Origin: Candidatus Eiseniibacteriota bacterium
GTDB taxonomy: Bacteria; Eisenbacteria; RBG-16-71-46
DNA: 9,637 nt
Assembly: GCA_005893185.1 (NCBI GenBank)
Contig: VBOS01000255.1
Span: 1 to 9,637, forward strand
Reading direction: 5' to 3'
Under the pieces are notes generated by a model. The model was not told the origin of the DNA, did not search any database, and saw nothing but the letters and a program-made list of their open reading frames with translations. This document shows positions 1 to 5,313 of this stretch, piece after piece. A program made the translations under genes and the position numbers. Every line of letters begins with the position of its first letter. Position 1 is the first letter of the stretch.

Positions 1-1
1 T

Positions 2-322
2 AAACTCACGAGGGCCAGCGTCGCCAAGGTCTTCACCGGTGATATCGAGGGCGAAGGGCAGGTTGAATACTTGATGATGTACCGAGGCGATGGCTCAGCC
101 ACTTTCGTCGGTCTCGAGCGGTTCGTCGGGCGAATCGGCAGCAAGGCCGGAAGTTTTGTACTCCAACGCACTGGGACATTCGAAAACGGCCAGGCGAAGG
201 AGTCCTACTCGGTCATCCCTGGATCCGCCACCGGTGATCTTCTTGGCCTCAGAGGCGATGGTAGTTCTGCCGTCGGACATGGCATGGAGCATCCTTTCGA
301 GTTGAACTATGAGTTTGTCTGA
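2..322 (+). CDS. DUF3224 domain-containing protein, 5' end cut by the window
   Basis: The open frame enters from the left edge and gives 106 residues before TGA at 320-322; the true start is outside the window. The pattern matches my memory of the DUF3224 family: a 'FTGDIEGEG' strand, a 'FVGLERFVGRIGSKAGSFVLQRTGTF' region, then 'SVIPGSATGDLLGLRG' and a final 'FELNYEF' strand. These are small beta-barrel proteins of unknown function, usually about 125-135 residues, so perhaps 20-30 residues are missing. An in-frame TTG at 71 and ATGs at 74 and 77 exist, but the matching sequence runs upstream of them, so they are not the start. Codon use differs from the neighbours: many codons end in A or T (gaa, ttg, ttt, gta, aca), which hints at a different origin. 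No enzymatic residues are recognisable. The family call is fairly sure; the function is unknown. Confidence 0.75.
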   Translation, partial: KLTRASVAKVFTGDIEGEGQVEYLMMYRGDGSATFVGLERFVGRIGSKAGSFVLQRTGTFENGQAKESYSVIPGSATGDLLGLRGDGSSAVGHGMEHPFELNYEFV

Positions 323-341
323 ACCAGGTGGAGCGGCTGGG

Positions 342-360
342 CGGCGCGGGTTTCGCGCCG
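342..360 (+). terminator. Candidate GC hairpin terminator after the DUF3224 gene
   Basis: Twenty bases after the stop codon, CGGCGCG pairs perfectly with CGCGCCG around a GGTTT loop, a seven-pair all-GC stem. No T-run follows, so it is not a textbook intrinsic terminator. In such a GC-rich genome hairpins also arise by chance. Its position just behind a stop is the main support. Confidence 0.3.
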
Positions 361-572
361 GCTGGTCTGCCGCTGCCCGAATCGGGTGAGCCGTTCCTCG
401 GCCCCGGCCGCGCCCCGCCCGCCTCCCTGCCCGCTCTCCGCCGCCCGGTGCGCACCCGGTCGCCCGGCATCGCTTCCCGCGCCTCAGCCGCCGCGGGGGC
501 TGGGCCACCCCGCCGCGGCTATGCCGGCCGGCCAGGCGCCGCGCCCCGCGAGACCCTTGCAAAACACAATCC

Positions 573-601
573 TTGACCGTCTCCGGACCCCCTCCTATCG
601 T
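573..601 (+). promoter_or_regulatory. Sigma-70-type promoter for the ECF sigma operon
   Basis: TTGACC (573-578) is separated by exactly 17 bases from TATCGT (596-601). The first matches the -35 consensus TTGACA at five of six positions and the second keeps the T, A and final T of TATAAT. Transcription would begin near 608, leaving a leader of about 50 nt before the GTG at 658. No typical ECF-type promoter (GGAAC-like -35) is evident beside it, so autoregulation by the operon's own sigma factor is not visible in the sequence. Confidence 0.5.
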
Positions 602-657
602 GCGGCGCCATGCAACTTTCGCCCCCCGGCGCCCGTAGGTGGGTTTGAAGATCCGGC

Positions 658-1227
658 GTGGGAAACGAAGACGCCGAGATCGTTCGAAGGTGCCGGGCGG
701 GGGACGAGAGGGCCTACCGAGAGCTCGTCGACCGCTACCGGCGGCAGGTGTACTCGATGGCCTTGCGCATGCTGCGCAGGGAGGAGGACGCAGAGGACGT
801 CGCCCAGGAGACGTTCATCCGGGTCTTCCGGGCGCTCGATCGCTACGATCCGGCGCGCCCCTTCGCAGCGTGGCTGTTCACGATCGCCGCGCGGCTGTGC
901 ATCGACGCCATCCGCCGGCGAAAACTCAGTCCGGTTTCCCTCTTCCAGCGGGATGCCGAGACGCTCGAGGAGCGAACGATCGAGGTCGTGGATCCGGGCC
1001 CGGGCCCGGAGGAACTGACCTCGCGGGAAGAGGAGGAACGGCGCGCGCAGACGCTGATCGACAGCCTGCCGCCCCACTACCGGATCGTCGTGATGATGAG
1101 ACACCAGCAGGATCTGTCCTACGAAGAGATCGCCGATGCGCTGCGGCTGCCGCTGGGCACGGTGAAGGCACGCATTCACCGCGCGCGCGCCCTGCTCAAG
1201 AGCCGGCTCGAAGGCAGGACGTCGTGA
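658..1227 (+). CDS. ECF-family RNA polymerase sigma factor (RpoE/SigW-like)
   Basis: This 189-residue protein directs RNA polymerase to a dedicated promoter set, normally when a paired anti-sigma factor lets go. Region sigma-2 spans about residues 7-90 and contains 'DAEDVAQETFIRVFRAL' (44-60) for core binding and 'FAAWLFTIAARLCIDAIRR' (69-87) for -10 recognition. A short acidic, Pro-Gly linker (about 100-125) leads to sigma-4 (about 130-185), with 'LPPHYRIVVMMRHQQDLSY' and the helix-turn-helix 'EEIADALRLPLGTVKARIHR'. Length and domain order are typical; there is no sigma-3 or C-terminal extension. GTG at 658 is the first possible start because the frame has a stop at 646-648; the ribosome site is weak (GAAG 7 bases upstream). 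The stop overlaps the GTG of the anti-sigma gene, implying coupled translation. The ECF subgroup and its target genes cannot be told from the sequence. Confidence 0.93.
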   Translation: MGNEDAEIVRRCRAGDERAYRELVDRYRRQVYSMALRMLRREEDAEDVAQETFIRVFRALDRYDPARPFAAWLFTIAARLCIDAIRRRKLSPVSLFQRDAETLEERTIEVVDPGPGPEELTSREEEERRAQTLIDSLPPHYRIVVMMRHQQDLSYEEIADALRLPLGTVKARIHRARALLKSRLEGRTS

Positions 1228-1847
1228 GCCCCTGCCCGGAGAGCTTCCGCTTCCAGGAGCTGCTGGACGGCGAGCTGCCCGCCGGAGAGACGCTCGAGGT
1301 CCGCGAGCACACCGTATCTTGCGAGTCCTGCAGCCGCGAGCTCGCGCTCTATCGCTCGCTCTACCACTCGCTCGAGCGGTTGCCCGAGTGGGATCCGGGC
1401 CCGGCCTTCACGGCCCGCGTCATGGAGCGCGTGCTGCCCTCCCGTGTGCGCCGGCGCTGGCTGCGCGCCCTCGGCTTCGGCTACGCCAGCCTCTCCGCGC
1501 TCACCGTGGCGGCGGCGCTCTTCTTCGCGACGCAGCCTGCTGCGTACGCGCTGGTCGAGGCGCTCTCGGCGGTGGCGTCGCGCCGGCTGGCGCAGGCGAT
1601 GGTGTTCGCGCTCAACGCGCTCAGCTTCTCGGCCCTGAGCCTGGTGGGCGGCGAGCAGTGGCTCGCGGCGGTCGGGCGGCGATTTGCGCCATTCGGACGG
1701 GCGTTCGCGGCTTTGTTCTCGCAGACCGATATCCTCGTGCCGCTCATGATCGCGGGCGCTACGTGCATCGCTGTGCTGTGGTGGATGCGGCCGCGCGCGG
1801 CCCAGGCTCGGAAGAGGGTGCGCCATGTCGGCGTGCTCGGCTTCTAG
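1224..1847 (+). CDS. Membrane-bound zinc-binding anti-sigma factor (ZAS type)
   Basis: The 207-residue protein probably sequesters the sigma factor encoded just upstream. The N-terminal domain carries a Cys4...His29-x3-Cys33-x2-Cys36 pattern, the zinc-binding arrangement of ZAS anti-sigma factors, followed by an amphipathic arm 'RELALYRSLYHSLERL'. Hydrophobic stretches at about 84-112, 123-141 and 170-188 suggest membrane anchoring, with a basic C-terminal tail (RPRAAQARKRVR). I start it at GTG 1224, four bases overlapping the sigma-factor stop (GTGA). The same frame is open upstream, but there it lies over the sigma gene and gives Arg/Gly-rich non-protein-like sequence. The 3' end overlaps the next gene by 23 bp. 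The role follows from the motif and the invariable pairing of such genes with ECF sigma genes; the signal that releases the sigma factor is unknown. Confidence 0.87.
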   Translation: MSPCPESFRFQELLDGELPAGETLEVREHTVSCESCSRELALYRSLYHSLERLPEWDPGPAFTARVMERVLPSRVRRRWLRALGFGYASLSALTVAAALFFATQPAAYALVEALSAVASRRLAQAMVFALNALSFSALSLVGGEQWLAAVGRRFAPFGRAFAALFSQTDILVPLMIAGATCIAVLWWMRPRAAQARKRVRHVGVLGF

Positions 1848-3039
1848 GCTGGGAGCCCGGGCGGAGGCGATCGCGGCGTGCGTGCTCGCGATGGCGCTCG
1901 CGTGCGCGGGCGCTGCGCACGCGAAGAGCGCACCCCCGGCGGCGGCGGGCGACAGCGAACACGTGCTCAAGTCGTTCGTGATCGACGAGAACGGCATCCG
2001 AATCAAGACCGCCGCACGCAATTCGGGCGCTCCGGGGGTGGACATCCGGATCGATCCGAGCCAAGTGCATCCGCGGGTGACGATCGGCCACGGAGACAGC
2101 GGCGGAAGCATTCACATCAGCGGCGGGCACACGCCGGGGATCGTGGTGGACACCGGGGGCTCGGGCCTCGTGCGCGTCTTCGCGGACGCAGATGTGCCGG
2201 CGGGCGAGCGCGTCGAGGGCGACGTCGTCGCCGTCTTCGGCTCGGTGCTCGTCCGGGGCTCGGTCTCGGGCAACGTGGTCGCGGTGTTCGGATCGGTGAA
2301 GCTCGCGCCCGGATCCTCGGTCGAGGGCGACGTGGTCTCGATCGGCGGCGGGCTCGATCAGGCGCACGGCGCAACGGTCGGCGGGGAGAGCGTGTCGCTC
2401 GGATTCCTGCCCGGCGGCTTCGGCATGCCGGCGCTGCCGCTGCTGCTGCTCTCGGTCTTCCTCGGCTGGCTGCTCTCGATCTTCGTGGGCTGGGTGGTGA
2501 CCCTGCTGATCCCGGAGCGCCTGCTGCGCGTTGCGACCACGGCCTCGCGCCGCGGCGTCGCCTCGTTCTTCCTCGGGCTGGTCTCAACTCCGCTCATGCT
2601 GTTCGCATGCATGCTGCTGCTCATCACGGTGATCGGGATCCCGATCGCCCTGCTGCTGCCGCTGCTGTTCGCGCTCATGGCCTGGGCCGGCCAGATCGCG
2701 AGCGCCTACGTGCTCGGAAGCCGGCTGCTGCGCCGCCGCCTCGGACAGGGCGGGGCGATGCAGCCGATCCTGACCGGCACGCTGTTCGTGGCGTTGTTCT
2801 TCGCCGCCGGCGCCATCCTCGCCACGCCGCCGGGATTCCCGCGCACGGCCGCGCTGTTCTTCAGCCTTCTCGGGATGCTGCTGGTCTTCTGTCTCACAAC
2901 GATCGGCACCGGAGCGTTCCTGCTCTCGCGCCTGGGAACGAGGCCGCAGGACGCGAGCTTCGAGCGCGATCCGGGCGCGGCAATGGCCCCCGGGATTCCG
3001 GCCGGAATCCCGGCACCGCCCTCTGCGAGCGAGGCCTGA
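1825..3039 (+). CDS. Membrane protein with N-terminal bactofilin-like (polymer-forming) beta-helix domain
   Basis: A 404-residue protein begins with a signal peptide (about residues 1-33, cleavage near AHA). An extracytoplasmic region follows, whose residues 129-188 hold repeated beta-helix rungs: 'VEGDVVAVFGSVLVRGSVSG', 'NVVAVFGSVKLAPGSS', 'VEGDVVSIGGG'. This is the look of bactofilin / polymer-forming cytoskeletal domains. The C-terminal half is strongly hydrophobic, with membrane segments near 202-229, 246-285, 318-334 and 341-369, then a Pro/Ala tail. ATG 1825 has a GAGGG ribosome site at 1813-1817 and overlaps the anti-sigma gene by 23 bp, so the three genes are one operon. Proteins of this build are common downstream of ECF/anti-sigma pairs in GC-rich bacteria (from memory). 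They may be envelope scaffolds or accessory sensors, but no function is demonstrated. The domain call is good, the function inferred only. Its 3' end contains a perfect 24-bp palindrome. Confidence 0.8.
   Translation: MSACSASRLGARAEAIAACVLAMALACAGAAHAKSAPPAAAGDSEHVLKSFVIDENGIRIKTAARNSGAPGVDIRIDPSQVHPRVTIGHGDSGGSIHISGGHTPGIVVDTGGSGLVRVFADADVPAGERVEGDVVAVFGSVLVRGSVSGNVVAVFGSVKLAPGSSVEGDVVSIGGGLDQAHGATVGGESVSLGFLPGGFGMPALPLLLLSVFLGWLLSIFVGWVVTLLIPERLLRVATTASRRGVASFFLGLVSTPLMLFACMLLLITVIGIPIALLLPLLFALMAWAGQIASAYVLGSRLLRRRLGQGGAMQPILTGTLFVALFFAAGAILATPPGFPRTAALFFSLLGMLLVFCLTTIGTGAFLLSRLGTRPQDASFERDPGAAMAPGIPAGIPAPPSASEA
2990..3013. terminator. Perfect 24-bp palindrome, candidate bidirectional terminator
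   Basis: CCGGGATTCCGG is followed immediately by its exact reverse complement, giving a 24-bp perfect palindrome inside the last codons of the bactofilin-like gene (residues about 389-397, 'PGIPAGIPA'). It sits 26 bp from that gene's stop and 30 bp from the stop of the convergent DUF4390 gene. As RNA, either strand could form a ten-pair stem with a GGCC loop. There is no T-run on either side, so termination would need Rho or the hairpin alone. Binding by a dimeric protein is the alternative. Confidence 0.4.
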
Positions 3040-3042
3040 GGC

Positions 3043-3762
3043 TCAAGGCCGCGCGGCGGGCGGCTCGGACTCCGGGAACAACGCGCGCAGCTCGAAGTCG
3101 GGCGACATCGCGCGCGCCTTCTGATCGCCGAACCCCACGAAGTTCCGCACCGCGTCGAACACCGACCGCGGCAGCTCGGTGATGACTCCGAAGCCCTTGC
3201 CCCCGGTGGTCTTGACCTCGCCCGAGAGCCAGCCCTCGATCTCCTCGACGTCCTCGACGCTCAAGGGCTTGAGCGTTGCGGTCACGATCACGTAGTAGCG
3301 GGCGCCGGGATCGAGATCTCCGACGCGGCCCACGCGCAGCGCGATCGGCCGCGAAAGCGCGCTCTCCACCGAGTCGAGCGAAGCCAATCCCGAGGTCGGC
3401 GCCCCACGGCGCTCGAGCTGGTAGGCGCGGCTCCACACGTCGTAGCGGATGCGCACCTCGGCGTCGAAGCTGCTCTCGAGCCGGCCGAACCATCCGTGGC
3501 GGCGCCGCCACAGCTCGGTGTGGAGCCGCAGCGTCGCGGGCATGCCGCGCGACAGGCTCTCGGCGACGCGTGGCGCGAACAGGTCGGCGAGCCGCACGTC
3601 CGTCCAGACGTATCCCGCCTGCTCGCGTGTCGCGAGCACATCGACCTCGAGAGCGAACGCGGTCCCCGTCGCCAGCAGCGCGAGGAGCGCCGGGAGCAAC
3701 GCGCGCGTGCGCGCCCGCGCGCGTCGCGGGTGAAAGGGTCGGGTGGGGAGGCCGGGGAGCAC
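3043..3762 (-). CDS. Secreted DUF4390 domain-containing protein
   Basis: A 239-residue protein starts with a signal peptide: basic segment 'HPRRARARTR' (11-20), hydrophobic core 'ALLPALLALLATG' and a cleavage-like TAFA around 34-37. The mature part reads as DUF4390: an early 'VRLADLF' strand, 'GMPATLRLHTELWRRRHGWFG' (73-93), 'VRIRYDVWSRAYQLER' (103-118), then 'ARYYVIVTATLKPLSVEDV' and a C-terminal 'FELRALFP'. The family is of unknown function, presumably periplasmic. In many proteobacteria, as I recall, it is encoded immediately before ntrY-ntrX; here it lies after that pair, separated by a barrel gene. GTG 3762 begins 13 bases after the upstream stop, which suggests co-transcription. Its ribosome site is poor, and a TTG further in (just before LLPALL) is an alternative start. 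The gene ends tail to tail with the + strand operon. Confidence 0.75.
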   Translation of the reverse strand: MLPGLPTRPFHPRRARARTRALLPALLALLATGTAFALEVDVLATREQAGYVWTDVRLADLFAPRVAESLSRGMPATLRLHTELWRRRHGWFGRLESSFDAEVRIRYDVWSRAYQLERRGAPTSGLASLDSVESALSRPIALRVGRVGDLDPGARYYVIVTATLKPLSVEDVEEIEGWLSGEVKTTGGKGFGVITELPRSVFDAVRNFVGFGDQKARAMSPDFELRALFPESEPPAARP

Positions 3763-3775
3763 GCGAAGGCGCGGA

Positions 3776-5089
3776 TCAGAAGGGCGTCTGCAGGCGCACG
3801 CTGAACACGAATTCCGATCCCGGGTTCTGGAGGTCGCGGGCGAAGTAGACGCGCAGGCCGTCCTCGGTGGTCGCGAGCCCGAAGCCGCCGTCCGCCTGCA
3901 TGTGCTGGCGGTCCGCGTCCCACGCGTGGGCCGGGTTCGACCACGCGCGACCCATGTCCAGGAACGCGATCGCGTGCAGCCCGCCTTCGAGCATCGAGTT
4001 GCGCATCCGCCACAGCCCGACCGTGAACTCGGCCTGTGCGAGCGCCAGCTCGTTGCCGACGAATTCCGAGAAATCGTGGGCTCGGAGCCAGTCCACGCCG
4101 CCGGCGGTGAACTGCTTCTGGCGCGGGAGCGCGCCGTTGAACGTATGCCCCGCCACCGCGCGCACCGCCAAGGTCGCGGCCGGGGTGAGGCGCAGCACAC
4201 TGCGCATGTCCGCGAGCAAGCGGGTGTAGTCGAAGTCGCCCTGGAGCGCGCCGCCCGCGCCCTCCAGGTCGATCCAGTGGTAGAAGCCGGCGCGCGTCCT
4301 GCCGGTGCGGTGCGCGAGCCGCTCCAGCCGCAGGATCACGCTGTGGGCCGTGCCCTCCTCGACCGAGGGGTTCTCGCGCAGCGGCACGTCGGTGTTGAAC
4401 CACGACCGATTGCCGTGATCGGCGACCAGCGAGCGGTACTCGTCGTTCCGGACGTGCACGCTCACCGTCGAGAAGTCCGGCACGCGCCACGAGACGTACG
4501 CGCCGAAGCCTTCGCGCTCGAAGTAGTCGCGGAAGTCCTGGCGTGCGAACAGGAACGTGAGCGTGTTCTCGAGGTCCTCCATCTGCTGCAGCTCGCTGTG
4601 GTCGGTGCGCCGCACCATCGACACGCCGAGCGCCAGCCGCCCGGGCGGCGCGAGCGGTTGCTCGAGCTGCACGCCGTAGAGCGTGCGCTCGCGGCCGGAT
4701 GCGTACTCGATACGCGCGCCGAGCCGCGGCCGCATGGTCTCGGGTCGCTGGAGCTGATGCGAGAGCGTGAGCCTCGAGCCGTCGACCCGGTTGTAGTCCA
4801 GCCCCATGCTCGTGCGCCGCGCGCGATGGCCTTCCGAGCGCCACTGGTCGGGGTCGGTGAGGAGGTCGTCGCCGAAGGGCGCGCGCAGCCACGCGTCCTC
4901 GGTGAACGTCACCTCTTCGCCTTCCTCCTGGTCACCTGCGCCGAAGGGAAGAGGGATGAACGGAAGCTCTTCGAGCGTCGTGTCGCGAACGGCCAGGACG
5001 GGTGGGGCCGCAGCTGGGCGAGCGCCGGCCCGGGGCGCGAGCGCGGCCGCGAGGACCATGGCCATCAGCAGACGGATCGAGTGGCGCAT
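3776..5089 (-). CDS. Omp85-like (BamA/TamA C-terminal type) outer-membrane beta-barrel protein
   Basis: A 437-residue protein with a signal peptide (MRHSIRLLMAMVLAAALAPRAGA). An acidic region of about 40 residues follows, then alternating polar/hydrophobic strands to the end, finishing with Phe as outer-membrane barrels do. The last 110 residues resemble the Omp85 barrel end: 'FTAGGVDWLRAHDFSEFVG' (327-345) lies where the conserved (V/L)RG(F/Y) loop-6 motif occurs, and 'LHAIAFLDMGRAW' (371-383) matches the typical 'vv.FvDaG.vw' strand. 'GGFGLATTEDGLRVYFARDL' (401-420) corresponds to the following strand. No POTRA repeats fit in the N-terminal part, so it is a barrel-only member. It may insert or export proteins or lipids, but the loop-6 motif is altered (LRAH). 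An ATG at 5092 is also in frame; the GGAGGT site is 6 bases from ATG 5089 and only 3 from 5092, which favours 5089. The DUF4390 gene follows 13 bases later. Confidence 0.72.
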   Translation of the reverse strand: MRHSIRLLMAMVLAAALAPRAGARPAAAPPVLAVRDTTLEELPFIPLPFGAGDQEEGEEVTFTEDAWLRAPFGDDLLTDPDQWRSEGHRARRTSMGLDYNRVDGSRLTLSHQLQRPETMRPRLGARIEYASGRERTLYGVQLEQPLAPPGRLALGVSMVRRTDHSELQQMEDLENTLTFLFARQDFRDYFEREGFGAYVSWRVPDFSTVSVHVRNDEYRSLVADHGNRSWFNTDVPLRENPSVEEGTAHSVILRLERLAHRTGRTRAGFYHWIDLEGAGGALQGDFDYTRLLADMRSVLRLTPAATLAVRAVAGHTFNGALPRQKQFTAGGVDWLRAHDFSEFVGNELALAQAEFTVGLWRMRNSMLEGGLHAIAFLDMGRAWSNPAHAWDADRQHMQADGGFGLATTEDGLRVYFARDLQNPGSEFVFSVRLQTPF

Positions 5090-5095
5090 CATGGG

Positions 5096-5101
5096 ACCTC
5101 C
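5096..5101 (-). promoter_or_regulatory. Strong Shine-Dalgarno site of the barrel-protein gene
   Basis: The minus strand reads GGAGGT, fully complementary to the 16S rRNA tail. Two ATG codons follow in tandem in the same frame. The spacing is 3 bases to the first (5092) and 6 to the second (5089), so the second is the likelier start. It is much stronger than the sites of the other leftward genes, suggesting high or independent expression. Confidence 0.7.
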
Positions 5102-5139
5102 GAAAGGACGGATCGGGGGAGGGCGGTCACCACGCGACT

Positions 5140-5156
5140 TTGCAAACTCCGTGCAC
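5140..5156 (-). promoter_or_regulatory. Candidate sigma-54 (-24/-12) promoter upstream of the barrel gene
   Basis: On the minus strand GTGCACG-GAGT-TTGCAA lines up with the sigma-54 consensus TGGCACG-N4-TTGCA. The -12 half is perfect, and the -24 half matches five of seven bases but has TG in place of the usually strict GG. Transcription would start near 5130, giving a leader of about 40 nt with a strong ribosome site. The gene just upstream encodes an NtrC-type activator, which makes the reading attractive, but the -24 mismatch keeps it tentative. Confidence 0.4.
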
Positions 5157-5286
5157 ATCGAGCGCGTGGGGCCTGTCCCCCAGCGGATCCCAGGCCGATC
5201 GGGGCCGCGACCGCACGGGAGGCCGTCGTGGCGCCCGTTCTCCGCCCCGGACGCTGGCCCGCGGCCGTAGCACCCCTCGCATCGAG

Positions 5287-5302
5287 TGCGGCGCCCGTGC
5301 CA
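5287..5302 (-). promoter_or_regulatory. Second, weaker sigma-54-like element just behind the regulator gene
   Basis: The minus strand has TGGCACG-GGCG-CCGCA. The -24 half is a perfect consensus and the GG-N10-GC spacing is exact, but the -12 half has CC in place of TT. It begins 11 bases past the regulator's stop codon. Use as a promoter would give a leader near 185 nt, so it is less convincing than the element at 5140-5156. Confidence 0.25.
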
Positions 5303-5313
5303 CGCACCGTGCT

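Larger units (their letters stand above)
323..657. other. GC-rich intergenic region without a credible gene
   Basis: No frame here shows protein-like composition; the open frames are runs of Pro, Arg, Ala and Gly caused by high GC. The + strand is markedly C-rich between about 395 and 480. Besides the hairpin at 342-360 there is a stronger imperfect inverted repeat at 490-519 (GCCGCGGGG against CCCCGCCGCGGC, one bulged base, about 9-nt loop) and a 10-bp palindrome GGTGCGCACC at 447-456. The right end carries the promoter of the sigma-factor operon. I see no tRNA-like, riboswitch-like or repeat-array structure. Confidence 0.6.

Noticed and set aside
328..576. 82-residue open frame in the first intergenic gap
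   Set aside because: Pro/Gly/Ala/Arg-rich translation with no ribosome site or recognisable domain. It also runs into the promoter region of the sigma operon.
993..1010. 18-bp palindrome (TCCGGGCCC and its complement) in the sigma-factor linker
   Set aside because: It arises directly from three Pro-Gly codon pairs written as ccg-ggc, so codon bias explains it.
639..1223. Upstream extension of the anti-sigma frame to 639
   Set aside because: This part overlaps the ECF sigma gene and looks like a frame shadow. GTG 1224 gives the normal ZAS N-terminus and the usual overlap with the sigma stop.
990..1404. Exact 14-bp repeat GGATCCGGGCCCGG at 990-1003 and 1391-1404
   Set aside because: Both copies encode Asp-Pro-Gly-Pro with preferred codons, in the sigma and anti-sigma genes. 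Shared amino acids plus codon bias are enough.
1878..3182. 434-residue open frame overlapping the bactofilin-like gene in another frame
   Set aside because: The translation is dominated by Arg, Gly and Ala and runs past the convergent junction. The overlapping frame has a signal peptide, beta-helix repeats and membrane helices.
3288..4892. 534-residue minus-strand frame across the barrel and DUF4390 genes
   Set aside because: It is out of frame with both recognised proteins and consists mostly of Arg/Ala runs.
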